From: Flavobacterium sp.
GTDB lineage: Bacteria > Bacteroidota > Bacteroidia > Flavobacteriales > Flavobacteriaceae
Direction: 5' to 3'
Length of the DNA stretch: 64,000 nucleotides
NCBI RefSeq assembly: GCF_027484945.1
Contig: NZ_JAIXRZ010000062.1
Coordinates: forward strand, 1-64,000
Part shown: positions 19,505 through 28,957 of the stretch, in pieces
How the letters are laid out: every line of letters begins with the position of its first letter
Numbering within the stretch: position 1 is the first letter of the stretch
Notes under the pieces: generated by a model
Database searches by the model: none
What the model was told of the DNA's origin: nothing
Seen by the model: the letters and a program-made list of their open reading frames with translations, nothing else
Translations under genes and position numbers: made by a program

Positions 19505-19900
19505 TTAATTGACAGAATCACAAATCGTATCAACCATTTCTTTTGTCATGGGTTTGTTTAAATAATTTTTAACGATAGGATATTTTTTAGCACGCTCAAT
19601 ATCATCATAATTGGCAGAGGATGTCATAATATAAATGCTAACATTTTCATTAAATGCCTTTGGGTTTTGTTGAATTTGATCTAAAAATCCAAATCCATTA
19701 AGAACAGGCATATTCAAATCTAAAAAGACAACAATTTTCTTATCAATTTGCTCAAGCATTCCTGTTAATTTTTTTAGCGCAATTGTTGCATCATTATACA
19801 ACGCTATAGAGGAAGTACATTTACCTAAATCCAAATACATTTTCCCAAGACGTAAAAAAATATCGTCGTCGTCAATAACAAAAAAGTTGGTGTTTTTCAT
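19505..19900 (-). CDS. Single-domain response regulator receiver
   Basis: Start chosen at the ATG at 19900 (MKNTNFFVIDDDDIF), giving 131 residues. The receiver has the acidic cluster IDDDD, the phosphoacceptor aspartate in FLDLNMP, the conserved Ser/Thr in MTSS and the lysine in NKPMT. There is no output domain, so it must pass the signal by protein contact or to a phosphotransfer partner. It starts 1 bp after the stop of the HNOBA kinase and is the last gene of the operon. It is therefore the probable phosphoacceptor of that kinase. Confidence 0.9.
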   Translation of the reverse strand: MKNTNFFVIDDDDIFLRLGKMYLDLGKCTSSIALYNDATIALKKLTGMLEQIDKKIVVFLDLNMPVLNGFGFLDQIQQNPKAFNENVSIYIMTSSANYDDIERAKKYPIVKNYLNKPMTKEMVDTICDSVN

Positions 19901-19901
19901 T

Positions 19902-21023
19902 TTAAGCCATTTGCTGATTAGGCAAAGATAAGGTAAAAGTAGTTCCAATTCCTTTTTTTGAAATAACCGATACGGTTCCGTTTAAAAATCGAACCATTTC
20001 TTTTATAACGTACAATCCGATACCATTTCCTTGAGATTTTACTGAAGCCCTGTAAAATAATTTAAAGATGTCTTTTAAGTTTTTCTCGTCAATTCCTTCT
20101 CCGTTGTCGCTAATTTCAATAACTAAATCATCGGACTTAACATGGATTTTAATTGCAATAAATGAATTGTTTTCTGGTTTAGAATATTTAATTGCATTAG
20201 AAATTAAATTATTCAGGATTGTGCGAATTCTAAAAGAATCTGAAACCATAGGGGAATCTTCAATAATCGTTAAATTTAAGGGAATATTGGACTGATAAAT
20301 AATTTGATAATTGGAATAGATCTCTTCAATCAAAGCTGTTATATCAATTTTAGATAATTTTAGTTCGATTTTGTCATTCTTGGTCAGTTCGTTTAAATGG
20401 ATAATCGTTCGGTCTAATTTTTTTAGCGTATGCAAAACATCGGGAAGATTTTCATGTACTAATGAATCGGGTAGTTGAAGTAACCCAATACTTGCTAAAA
20501 GGGGTGCCCTAAAATCATGTGTTATTGCATAAATAATCGAATCCAACCGTTCGTTGATTTTTTCCAACGTTTCATTTTTTTGCTTTAAATCTGCAATCAT
20601 TTTGTTAGAGTCTTCCATTGATAATAGATTTTGATTCATCATCAAAATAGTATCAATAGCGGTATCGTGTAGTGCAAAATCAGTGACGACTAAGTTGTTT
20701 TCATTCATATTTTCCATGGCCATTAACCATGGAGATCCACAAAACCAAAGTTCATCATCCAACTCATGATGAATAATAAATTGTCCCTTAAAGCGAAGGG
20801 TGTTTGGACTGTTTTTTAATTCAATAATAAATACTTGATTGCTAAATTCAACAATCGAATCAAACGAATACGTAACCCCGAAATTTGGTCGAATAAATCG
20901 GAAATAGGTTTCAAAAGAACCTTCCGCACTCAATAATTTTTCCATACTAGGTCCGCGCTCAATGATCAACAAATCACGATCGAGACGTAAAAAAAATGGA
21001 AATAGTTTTTTGAGTGTTTGCAT
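19902..21023 (-). CDS. Soluble histidine kinase with N-terminal HNOBA domain
   Basis: The 373-residue protein has no membrane segment. Residues 1 to about 130 match the heme-NO-binding-associated (HNOBA) domain of soluble guanylate cyclases: LIIERGPSMEKLL, FRFIRPNFGV, LRFKGQFI, CGSPW and the conserved end DFALHDTAIDTILMMNQ. A coiled coil (about 131-165) links it to a histidine kinase with H169 in ITHDFRAP, N-box LNNLISNAIKYS, and G-boxes ISDNGEGI and GNGIGLYVIKEM. The H-NOX gene lies 17 bp upstream, so the HNOBA domain is the likely docking point for H-NOX. Confidence 0.9.
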   Translation of the reverse strand: MQTLKKLFPFFLRLDRDLLIIERGPSMEKLLSAEGSFETYFRFIRPNFGVTYSFDSIVEFSNQVFIIELKNSPNTLRFKGQFIIHHELDDELWFCGSPWLMAMENMNENNLVVTDFALHDTAIDTILMMNQNLLSMEDSNKMIADLKQKNETLEKINERLDSIIYAITHDFRAPLLASIGLLQLPDSLVHENLPDVLHTLKKLDRTIIHLNELTKNDKIELKLSKIDITALIEEIYSNYQIIYQSNIPLNLTIIEDSPMVSDSFRIRTILNNLISNAIKYSKPENNSFIAIKIHVKSDDLVIEISDNGEGIDEKNLKDIFKLFYRASVKSQGNGIGLYVIKEMVRFLNGTVSVISKKGIGTTFTLSLPNQQMA

Positions 21024-21040
21024 ATGCTAATCAAAAAGAT

Positions 21041-21586
21041 TTAAAAAATAATTTCAAATACATTTTTGTGATAGTCATCTTCGTTTCCTATTTCGATCAT
21101 TGTAATCGTACATTCGGAGTCAAAGAAGATTTTTAATCCTTCTAATATACCTGTAACAAAAGGGTATAAGCCAGGTCGTTTCGAATAATAATTTAAATGA
21201 ATCGTAGTTTCATTCAGTTGATTTACTTTGAATTCTGGGGGTACAATATTTGGGTAATAAAGCATTACACGACTGTGAAAATTCGGAAGTTGAATTAAAA
21301 ATTCCCGTAAATCATTTCCAACTGATCGTAATAAAACCTCATACTTCTGTTTGGCAATGGTTAATACCCAGTATTTACCAAATTCAAATAAAATATCGTT
21401 TAGATCAATGTTTAATATTTTCGAGGCGTTGATCGCCAAATCATAGGTAATACTATCCGAATAGTTTTGATTGTTGTAGAAGGTGGTATCTTGGCAGTTT
21501 GCTGCAATTCGAATTTCTTCCCATGCGTCATTTCCAAAACGTTCAATGATTAATCCTTCTATCGCTTGATTAACAACTCCATGCAT
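21041..21586 (-). CDS. H-NOX heme-binding NO sensor
   Basis: The 181-residue protein starts MHGVVNQAIEGLI as H-NOX domains do. It has the proximal heme ligand histidine at residue 104 (FHSRVMLYYP), the proline pair at VPPEF, and the heme-propionate motif YxSxR at residues 133-137 (YYSKR). It should bind heme and sense nitric oxide in the cytosol. The order H-NOX, HNOBA-kinase, receiver on one strand with short gaps shows a full signalling unit. The absence of a distal-pocket tyrosine, which decides between NO and O2 sensing, cannot be settled by eye. Confidence 0.92.
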   Translation of the reverse strand: MHGVVNQAIEGLIIERFGNDAWEEIRIAANCQDTTFYNNQNYSDSITYDLAINASKILNIDLNDILFEFGKYWVLTIAKQKYEVLLRSVGNDLREFLIQLPNFHSRVMLYYPNIVPPEFKVNQLNETTIHLNYYSKRPGLYPFVTGILEGLKIFFDSECTITMIEIGNEDDYHKNVFEIIF

Positions 21587-21787
21587 AATTGAATGATTTT
21601 TCTTAAAATTAAATTAAATTAATCGAATAACCTAATTTTAGTATGATTATTTAAGTAAACAAATGTTAAAATATAAAAAATGCAGGATTTTTGTTAAATT
21701 GTTAAACTGCTATTTGGCGTAATTGTCTGAAAATTAGACAGCGAAACAATTTATGTTGTGTACTATAAATTAATAGGAGTTAAGCAA

Positions 21788-22669
21788 CTAGTTTTTTATT
21801 TGAAGTTCTTGCGTGGGTCGATTGTTCCAATTGCGCTCCAATTGCTCTAAAAGCAAAAAATACTGTGAGCCTGCAGATGCATTATCGGCGACTACTTTAC
21901 ACCACGTTTTAAATGGTTCTTCCTTCTTTTGAAGGTAAAAATAATACGCCATACTCGCGCCGATCTCACTTTTTAAATTCGCATCTTGTGTTCGCTCTAA
22001 ACATTGCTGATACGTTTTCTCTGCCATTGTAGTCATCCCCGAATTTAAAAACGCAAAGGCCAATTCTTTATAAAACAAAGGTTCGTTTGGGTTGTGTTCC
22101 ATCGCTTTTGGAAGTAATGCGATGGTTAGGTCATATCGGCGTTGGCCATTGTAACAATAGGCTAATTGGATTTCGAGATCCGGGAAATGTGCTTGTTGTT
22201 GGTGCAATTGTTCTAAAAACGGTTGTGCGCGCTCAAATTCACGATCATCATTTAGATATTTACCCGTTAAAAAAAGACGTTGTTCGGACGTGTATTGATA
22301 ATAAGCTACACTATTGGGTTGAATTGGAAGGTTCAATAGTGCACAATGCTCATTGTTGAGTTCGGCCAACTTAAAATTGTAAGCTCTACCTAATCGGATG
22401 CGATGCAATTCATTGGTGTCAATACCATCTGAAATCAATTCATTGTTGGGTCCAAAGTGAAAGCTTTTTTCGTAATGTGCAAAAATTCCTTCTTTGGGGT
22501 CTAAATAAATATATGCAGCAACAAAGCTACCGTTAGTTTTTAAAGAAGGGAAGGCTACATGCCGGTTTACTAAATCGGCATAATGCTTATCAAACACTAA
22601 AGAAGGTGTTTGCTGTGAATACAAATTTTGGATTACTGTTATAAAAAAAAGAGCAATTAGTTTCTTCAT
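21788..22669 (-). CDS. Secreted TPR-repeat protein
   Basis: The 293-residue protein has a signal peptide (MKKLIALFFITVIQNLYSQ). Its second half holds tetratricopeptide-like helix pairs, seen at ERAQPFLEQL, YDLTIALLPKAMEHNPNEPLFYKELAFAFLN and MAEKTYQQCLER. TPR arrays mediate protein contacts; no enzyme motif is visible. It overlaps the DoxX gene upstream by 4 bases (ATGA), so they form a pair. The function is unknown. Confidence 0.75.
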   Translation of the reverse strand: MKKLIALFFITVIQNLYSQQTPSLVFDKHYADLVNRHVAFPSLKTNGSFVAAYIYLDPKEGIFAHYEKSFHFGPNNELISDGIDTNELHRIRLGRAYNFKLAELNNEHCALLNLPIQPNSVAYYQYTSEQRLFLTGKYLNDDREFERAQPFLEQLHQQQAHFPDLEIQLAYCYNGQRRYDLTIALLPKAMEHNPNEPLFYKELAFAFLNSGMTTMAEKTYQQCLERTQDANLKSEIGASMAYYFYLQKKEEPFKTWCKVVADNASAGSQYFLLLEQLERNWNNRPTQELQIKN

Positions 22670-23046
22670 GGTTGAAATGAAAACAATTCACGGTAATGCG
22701 CGCGCTGCTGAAAAAGTAGAAATAGATTGGCGCCCAATACAAAAAAGGCAATAGCAAGATTGGCGCGATCAATACAAAGATGGATAAAAAAGATATTTAT
22801 TGCTATTGGAAATAACACTAAGGGAACTAAACGGGGAAATTTATTGCTAAGTAAAAATAGGCCACAAATCAATTCTAAACTTTTTACCAATGGATAAAGG
22901 TAGCTGGAGGCAATAAACCCTGCATTCAATGTTGCTATTGCTCTATTCGGCTCCTCCGTACTCGATAAATTAAAAAAGTAGGCAATCGATGCAAACACCA
23001 TTAAGCCTCCATAAAGCATACGAATAACAATTCCCGTAATTTTCAT
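22666..23046 (-). CDS. DoxX-like integral membrane protein
   Basis: The protein of about 126 residues (ATG at 23046, or 23058 for four more residues) has four hydrophobic helices in the DoxX/MauE-like arrangement, starting ITGIVIRMLYGGLMVFASI. The family is tied to redox and membrane processes, but substrates are mostly unknown. It is the first gene of a pair with the TPR protein and overlaps its start. Confidence 0.72.
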   Translation of the reverse strand: MKITGIVIRMLYGGLMVFASIAYFFNLSSTEEPNRAIATLNAGFIASSYLYPLVKSLELICGLFLLSNKFPRLVPLVLFPIAINIFFIHLCIDRANLAIAFFVLGANLFLLFQQRAHYRELFSFQP

Positions 23047-23237
23047 AATTAAGTGCAATTGGTTTCTTCAAAAGTATAAAAAAATAGATAATCTCAATAC
23101 TCATTTTTGGTTTTATAGGGCTTATGCCTTGCAATGGTTAAATAAAAACTGCAACTATTTTTTTCGTATGACATATTTTTAAAAACAGTATCCCGTTTTA
23201 AAGGAGTTGTTGCATTTTTAATCCCAAAAAAAGAGTG

Positions 23238-23245
23238 TATTTTTG
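23238..23245 (+). promoter_or_regulatory. TATTTTTG promoter box of pabB
   Basis: A perfect TAnnTTTG box ends 5 bases before the pabB ATG at 23251. The predicted transcript would be leaderless or nearly so. Confidence 0.6.
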
Positions 23246-23250
23246 ACCCT

Positions 23251-24543
23251 ATGCGAACGTATCAAGAACATTTACTCGAAAATCCCGAAAAATCCAAAGC
23301 GCAATTGTTGCAATGGGCACAATCGTTTCGTGAGGTGGTTTTACTGGATTCCAATCAATATCCGCAAACCTATAGTTCGTTTGACTGGTTATTGGCAGTT
23401 GATGCGTTTACTTCGATACAAACCGATTACCATCAGGCTTTTGATAATTTGCATCAGTACCAATCCCAAACGCGCGATTGGCTAGTAGGATATTTGACCT
23501 ATGATTTAAAGAATGCAACCGAAAAATTAGATTCGCAAAACGCGGATTGTCTGGGCTTTCCCGATTTGTTTTTTTTCCAACCTAAGAAAATATTTTGCTG
23601 TAAAGGTAATATTCTAACGGTTTCGTATTTGTATTGCTGCGATGATGAACTTGAATCTGATTGGCTTTCGGTCCTTCAAATGGATATCGAATTGCAAGCT
23701 AAGGTAAGTCCACTAGCGATACAACAACGAATTACAGCATCAGAGTACGAACTTCGATTTGGAAAATTACAAGATTATATTCAGCGCGGATCGATTTATG
23801 AGGCCAATTTTTGTATGGAGTTTTTTGCCCAACCCGCAGTTATCGAACCTCGGGTAGTTTATCAAAAATTGAATGCGCTTTCAGCTCCTCCTTTTGCTGT
23901 CTTTTTTAAAAAGGATTCCCAGTATTTGCTTTCGGCCTCTCCTGAACGTTATTTGCGCAAAGAAGGAAATAAAATCATTTCTCAACCGATCAAAGGAACT
24001 GCAAAACGCAGTGACGATATGCAATACGATGCGCTATTAAAAGCAGCTTTGGAGGTTAATGCTAAAGAACGTTCGGAGAATATTATGATTGTGGATTTGG
24101 TTCGAAATGATTTATCCCGAACTGCAACGAAAGATTCTGTGCATGTGGAAGAATTGTGTGCCGTGTATTCTTTTAAACAAGTCCACCAAATGATTTCGAC
24201 AATTGTTGCCGAAGTAAATCCATCAATTGCTCCTGTTGATATAATTAAATCAACTTTTCCCATGGGTAGTATGACGGGTGCCCCCAAAATTTCTGCTATA
24301 CAAATCATAGAGGAGTTGGAGTCAACAAAACGCGGAGTTTACAGTGGAGCTGTTGGATATTTTACACCCGAAGGAGATTTTGATTTCAATGTAGTGATTC
24401 GCAGTATTTTGTATAATGCGCGCAACCACTATTTATCTTTTTCAGTGGGTAGTGCAGTTACTGCTAAAGCAAATGCAGCCGAGGAATATGCAGAATGTTT
24501 GCTTAAAGCAAAAGCGATGCGTGAAGTATTGGGTGATCATTAA
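23251..24543 (+). CDS. pabB: Aminodeoxychorismate/anthranilate synthase component I
   Basis: The 430-residue chorismate-binding enzyme has a weakly conserved N-terminal half and a catalytic half with YIQRGSIYEANFCMEF, LLSASPERYLR, QPIKGTAKR, NIMIVDLVRNDLSR, and MGSMTGAPKISAI. The motif PIKGTAKR fits PabB, which uses a lysine nucleophile, better than TrpE. It should make 4-amino-4-deoxychorismate for folate. No glutaminase partner is in the window. The tilS gene follows 16 bp later but has its own promoter box. Confidence 0.9.
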   Translation: MRTYQEHLLENPEKSKAQLLQWAQSFREVVLLDSNQYPQTYSSFDWLLAVDAFTSIQTDYHQAFDNLHQYQSQTRDWLVGYLTYDLKNATEKLDSQNADCLGFPDLFFFQPKKIFCCKGNILTVSYLYCCDDELESDWLSVLQMDIELQAKVSPLAIQQRITASEYELRFGKLQDYIQRGSIYEANFCMEFFAQPAVIEPRVVYQKLNALSAPPFAVFFKKDSQYLLSASPERYLRKEGNKIISQPIKGTAKRSDDMQYDALLKAALEVNAKERSENIMIVDLVRNDLSRTATKDSVHVEELCAVYSFKQVHQMISTIVAEVNPSIAPVDIIKSTFPMGSMTGAPKISAIQIIEELESTKRGVYSGAVGYFTPEGDFDFNVVIRSILYNARNHYLSFSVGSAVTAKANAAEEYAECLLKAKAMREVLGDH

Positions 24544-24548
24544 TTCTG

Positions 24549-24556
24549 TATCTTTG
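24549..24556 (+). promoter_or_regulatory. TATCTTTG promoter box of tilS
   Basis: A perfect -7 box with TTG 17 bp upstream (24529-24531) overlaps the pabB 3' end. The box ends 3 bases before the tilS ATG at 24560, so the mRNA is probably leaderless. Confidence 0.65.
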
Positions 24557-24559
24557 AAA

Positions 24560-25867
24560 ATGCTGCATTCGTTTCAAAATCATATTCGTCAACACCTTCC
24601 GTTTTTAGAAACGAAAAAATTAATTATTGCAGTCAGTGGAGGTATCGATAGTATGGTGTTGTTGCATTTATGCCAGGAATTGAATTGTACGCTGGCAGTT
24701 GCACACTGCAATTTTAGTTTGCGGGATGTTGAAAGTGATGCGGATGAAATCTTTGTTAGAGACTATTGTCAAGTTCATAAAATTCCTTTTTTTTTAAATC
24801 GATTTTCTACAGCAGCATTTGCAAAAACGATGGGCCTATCCATTCAAATGACAGCACGTCAGCTGCGTTACGATTGGTTTGAAACCCTTCGTGTACGTGA
24901 AGGATTTGATTATGTTTTAACCGCACATCAAGCCGATGATGTAGTCGAAACATTTATGATTAATCTCACGCGAGGCACGGGTATCGAAGGTCTTGCGGGT
25001 ATACCTATACAAAATGGTGTTGTGGTGCGCCCTCTATTATCGTTTTCGCGTAATGAAATTGAAAAATATGCTGCGGAACATTTGATTTCTTGGCGTGAAG
25101 ATTCGAGTAATAGTGAAAATTATTACCAGCGCAATAGGATTCGGCATGAAGTGTTACCAGTATTAAAAGCTATGAATCCTTCATTTTTAGAAAATTTTCA
25201 AAAAACAATGGATTATGTTCAGGATACCAAGAACATGGTCAATTGGGCAATCGATGCGTTTTTAGAAAAAGCAGTACGGCAACATGGGCAAGAATTTCAT
25301 TTGGATTTAAATCTGTTAAATGCGTTACCAGCTCCCCGTGCAGTATTGTATTATTGGTTGAAAAAGTACGGATTTACAGCGTGGGACGATGTGTATCGTT
25401 TAACGGAAGCTGCAACAGGAAAACAAATTTTTTCTCCTGATTTTACGTTATTAAAAAACCGCACACATTTAATTTTACATGCGCGCCAAACGATTTCGTA
25501 TCCACCGGTTTTAATTGAAAAAACTACCACTGCAATTGATTTTCCTATAAAATTAGCTTTTTGTAACCAAAGTGACCTTTCAATAACCGATGCAAATACT
25601 ATCTTTGTCGATGCTGATTTATTACAATATCCCTTAGTTTTACGAAGGTGGGAGGAAGGAGATGTTTTTAAGCCTTTTGGATTGAAGGGTATGAAGAAAT
25701 TGAGCAAATATTTTAAAGACGAGAAATTTAGTTTGATTGATAAAGAGCGGCAATGGTTATTGTGCTCCGAAAATACAATTGTTTGGGTTGTTGGCAAACG
25801 CACTGATGACCGATTCAAGATTACCAATAATACCATTAATAAACTCAAAATTACCTATTCAGAATGA
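24560..25867 (+). CDS. tilS: tRNA(Ile)-lysidine synthase
   Basis: TilS changes C34 of the tRNA-Ile CAU anticodon to lysidine so that it reads AUA. The start at 24560 (MLHSFQNHIRQHL) gives 435 residues; the track start is inside pabB. Marks: the PP-loop ATP motif AVSGGIDSMVLL, HCNFSLRD, HQADDVVETFMINLTRGTG, and RNRIRHEVLP. The C-terminal domain ends LLCSENTIVWVVGKRTDDRF. Its stop overlaps the start of dsbD by 4 bases. Confidence 0.95.
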   Translation: MLHSFQNHIRQHLPFLETKKLIIAVSGGIDSMVLLHLCQELNCTLAVAHCNFSLRDVESDADEIFVRDYCQVHKIPFFLNRFSTAAFAKTMGLSIQMTARQLRYDWFETLRVREGFDYVLTAHQADDVVETFMINLTRGTGIEGLAGIPIQNGVVVRPLLSFSRNEIEKYAAEHLISWREDSSNSENYYQRNRIRHEVLPVLKAMNPSFLENFQKTMDYVQDTKNMVNWAIDAFLEKAVRQHGQEFHLDLNLLNALPAPRAVLYYWLKKYGFTAWDDVYRLTEAATGKQIFSPDFTLLKNRTHLILHARQTISYPPVLIEKTTTAIDFPIKLAFCNQSDLSITDANTIFVDADLLQYPLVLRRWEEGDVFKPFGLKGMKKLSKYFKDEKFSLIDKERQWLLCSENTIVWVVGKRTDDRFKITNNTINKLKITYSE

Positions 25868-27861
25868 GATCTATTTTTTTTACAGTTTTAACTGTTTTAA
25901 GTACGGTTACAACATTCGGTCAAATCAAAAATCCAGTTAAATGGACTTCAAAAACCGAACAACTTTCTGAAACCGAATTTAATCTCATTGTCAGTGGTAC
26001 AATTGAAGACGGCTGGCACGTATATTCTCAATTCACTCCAGACGGGGGTTCGTTGCCCATGCTACTAACGTTTAAAGGGGCTAAAGGCAATTTTGAATTG
26101 ATCGGAATTGCCAAAGAAAGTCCGTATAAAAAAGTATACAGCCCTATTTTTGAAGTCAATGAATACTTGTTTGAACATAAAGTTGTCGTTACCCAAAAAG
26201 TGAAAATCACCAATCCAAAGTTGCAAGCGATAAAGCTCAATTTGGAATACCAAGTGTGTAAGGAGCAATGTATCAATGATTCGAAAGATTTTACCTTTGC
26301 GTTACCTGAAATTTCGTCTATTGCAGTCACAGAGACTCAAACTCCAGCGGATACTACTGCTTTAGCCGTAGATTCAGCAATAACCACTACTCAAAAATCG
26401 GTGAAAAATATTCCAGCTGAACCAAAAGAAGCTAAAAAGCCGGTAGAGGATAAAAGTATTTGGTCCATTTTCTTTTTATCGTTTTTGGGTGGGTTAGCGG
26501 CTTTATTCACCCCATGTGTGTTTCCTATGGTTCCGATGACGGTTAGTTTCTTTACGAAGCAGAGTAAAACTCCAGCCCAAGGAAAACGTAATGCTATACT
26601 TTATGGGATTTCTATAATTGTGATTTATATCCTTTTAGGTTCAATTGTTACCGCTATTTTTGGTGCCGATGCGCTAAATTCGCTTTCTACGAATGTGTGG
26701 TTTAACTTAATTTTCTTTGCGTTACTGGTCTTTTTTGCGGCCTCGTTTTTAGGTGCATTTGAAATTGTATTACCCAATTCGTGGGCAAATAAAGTCGACC
26801 GTCAAGCCGATCGTGGCGGTTTTATTGGGATTTTATTTATGGCATTGGCATTGGCAATAGTTTCGTTTTCTTGCACCGGACCTATCGTTGGAAATTTATT
26901 AGTAATTTCTGCATCCAAAGGAGGAATAGCTCCATTGATTGGGATGTTTGGATTTTCATTAGCATTAGCCCTTCCATTTATGTTGTTTGCTTTATTCCCA
27001 AGTTGGATGAATGCTTTACCAAAATCGGGCGGATGGTTAAATACCGTAAAAGTTTCGTTAGGATTTTTAGAATTGGCCTTAGCGTTTAAATTTTTATCCA
27101 ATGCCGACTTAGTTTTACAAAAGCACTATTTTGAACGGGAATTATTTTTAGCCGTTTGGATCATCATTTTTGGTGCTTGGGCCATATATTTATTTGGAAA
27201 GCTTACCTTACCGCATGATAGTCCCGTTACTCATTTGTCCGTTGGACGTTTATTTATGGGATTATTGGTTGCTATTTTTACGGTATATTTAATCCCGGGT
27301 CTTTGGGGTGCACCCTTAAAATTGATTTCTGGTTTTCCACCTCCGATGCACTATAGTGAAAGTCCGAATGGATTTTCGGGTAATGTTTCAGAAGATACAA
27401 CCACACTACCGGAAGGAGCCCATATTGGACCTCAAGGTATTGTAACTTTTGATGATTATGAAAAGGGGTTGGCCTATGCAAAAAGTGTGAATAAACCTGT
27501 GTTTTTAGATTTCACGGGGGATGCTTGTGTGAATTGCCGCAAGATGGAAGAAAATGTTTGGCCCTCGGAAGAAATTTTACCTTTGTTAAAAAATAAGGTG
27601 GTCTTGATTTCACTGATTTGTGATCGAAAAATTGATTTACCCCAATCGAAACAATATATCTCTAAAACCACTGGTAAAGAGATTATTACTATTGGTAATA
27701 AATGGAGTGATTTTCAAATTACCCGTTACCAAAATAATGCACAACCCTTATATGTGATTCAAACTCCTGATGGCAAAGACTTAAGTAAGCCAATAGGGTA
27801 TACACCAGATGTCAATGAATATAAAAAATGGCTGCAAGAAGGAATTAATTCTTTTAAATGA
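25864..27861 (+). CDS. dsbD: Thiol:disulfide interchange protein DsbD
   Basis: The 665-residue membrane protein carries electrons from cytosolic thioredoxin to the periplasm. It has a signal peptide, an N-terminal DsbD-alpha-like domain with CKEQC (near residue 135), a multi-helix core with the redox cysteines in FTPCVFPMVPMT and SFSCTGPIVG, and a C-terminal thioredoxin domain with the active site CVNC. All three redox centres are present. It overlaps tilS by ATGA, though the two functions are unrelated. Confidence 0.94.
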   Translation: MRSIFFTVLTVLSTVTTFGQIKNPVKWTSKTEQLSETEFNLIVSGTIEDGWHVYSQFTPDGGSLPMLLTFKGAKGNFELIGIAKESPYKKVYSPIFEVNEYLFEHKVVVTQKVKITNPKLQAIKLNLEYQVCKEQCINDSKDFTFALPEISSIAVTETQTPADTTALAVDSAITTTQKSVKNIPAEPKEAKKPVEDKSIWSIFFLSFLGGLAALFTPCVFPMVPMTVSFFTKQSKTPAQGKRNAILYGISIIVIYILLGSIVTAIFGADALNSLSTNVWFNLIFFALLVFFAASFLGAFEIVLPNSWANKVDRQADRGGFIGILFMALALAIVSFSCTGPIVGNLLVISASKGGIAPLIGMFGFSLALALPFMLFALFPSWMNALPKSGGWLNTVKVSLGFLELALAFKFLSNADLVLQKHYFERELFLAVWIIIFGAWAIYLFGKLTLPHDSPVTHLSVGRLFMGLLVAIFTVYLIPGLWGAPLKLISGFPPPMHYSESPNGFSGNVSEDTTTLPEGAHIGPQGIVTFDDYEKGLAYAKSVNKPVFLDFTGDACVNCRKMEENVWPSEEILPLLKNKVVLISLICDRKIDLPQSKQYISKTTGKEIITIGNKWSDFQITRYQNNAQPLYVIQTPDGKDLSKPIGYTPDVNEYKKWLQEGINSFK

Positions 27862-28036
27862 TAATAATTCCCAAGTCTAAGTCTGCAACCAAAAGTTTGA
27901 CGAATTTATAAGTAATTTTGATAGTAAAACGCTGTTCACCTTACTGCGTTAAGTAGGCTCAGTTCTATCGAATTTCAAATCAATTTCGTATCTTCGTAAT
28001 TCAATATTATTTATAAGCCTTAATAAAGTACATGCC

Positions 28037-28639
28037 ATGTTAGTAAAAGTTTATGGAAGCGCCGTCTTTGGCGTAGAAGCCACTACGATTACCGTAGAAG
28101 TTAACGTCGATAAAGGCGTTGGATACCACCTTGTTGGATTACCCGACAACGCGATTAAAGAAAGTAGTTATCGAATTGCAGCTGCATTAAAAAATAACGG
28201 ATTTGAATTACCCGTTAAAAAAATCACAATCAATATGGCGCCTGCCGATTTACGAAAGGAGGGTTCGGCCTATGATTTAACGCTAGCAATAGGAATTTTA
28301 GTGGCCAGTAGTCAGCTACAAACAGCCGATGTCGATCGCTATATCATTATGGGTGAATTATCGTTAGATGGAAGCCTTCAACCGATTCGAGGTGCTTTAC
28401 CTATTGCCATAAAAGCCCAAGAAGAGGGATTTAAAGGAATTATCCTGCCACTTCAAAATGCACAAGAAGCAGCAATTGTAGACGAATTGGATGTTTATGG
28501 AGTAGAAAATGTGATGCAGGTCATCGATTTTTTTTCTGGAAAATTAGAATTGAATCCCGTTAAAGTCGAATCGCGCGATGCTTTTTTTAAAGCACAAGAT
28601 TTTCCTGATTTTGATTTTGCTGATGTCAAAGGGAACTAA
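28037..28639 (+). pseudogene. yifB: YifB/ComM Mg-chelatase-like ATPase, 5' fragment (interrupted)
   Basis: The 200-residue frame is the N-terminal Lon-S5-like domain of YifB/ComM: MLVKVYGSAVFGVEA, YHLVGLPDNAIKES, and KITINMAPADLRKEGSAYDL. It runs to the family phrase DFADVKG and then stops two codons after entering foreign DNA. The AAA+ half lies 16.3 kb away at 44962. Joined at GTCAAAGG the two parts restore one frame of about 511 residues, the usual length. A TATCTTCG box (27989-27996) precedes it. ComM is a branch-migration helicase for natural transformation in other bacteria. Confidence 0.95.
28625..28632 (+). repeat. Left attachment core, GTCAAAGG (attL)
   Basis: This copy encodes the VKG of the conserved DVKGQE phrase of YifB and is identical to 44962-44969. 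Sequence to its left is yifB, and to its right foreign. Confidence 0.85.
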
Positions 28640-28957
28640 AATCAAATTATAAAGTATTGTAAAACAAATACTTAATAACATTATATATTAGAAGTGTCTT
28701 ATTTATGTCTTGTTTTAGTAATAAAATATTCTATATTTATAATAAAAGTAGAATATGAAAAAGATAAGGTCAAATATGGTCTTCCTGATTGAAATTCCTG
28801 ATTTTTAATTAAAAGAAGATTTACTTGAAAGTGTAAAAAAAAATACTTGATTTGATGGAAAATAAGAAGTTCATTAAGAGTTTAAATTCTAAACACGAAG
28901 AGGGTTTAGATATAAAACGTGATAATGGTTATTTTTTATAATAAGTGAATGTGATTG
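28640..28957. other. Gene-poor left end of the element
   Basis: This 318-bp AT-rich stretch has no convincing gene. It holds the arm-site-like pair at 28695-28711. Two plus-strand mini-ORFs, 28755-28808 (17 residues) and 28855-28941 (28 residues, starting MENKKFIKSL), lie in broken frames and may be remnants of one short decayed gene; I do not recognise it. Confidence 0.5.
28695..28711 (+). promoter_or_regulatory. Candidate left arm-type integrase sites, TGTCTT-N5-TGTCTT
   Basis: Two TGTCTT words spaced by 11 bp lie about 63 bp inside the left core. The same pair with the same spacing occurs inside the right end (44848-44864), next to the integrase start. Pairs of short direct repeats inside both ends are typical of arm-type binding sites of tyrosine integrases. 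Confidence 0.5.

Noticed and set aside
28755-28941. Two mini-ORFs at the left end of the element as genes
   Set aside because: They are 17 and 28 residues in different frames with no recognisable motif; treated as remnants.
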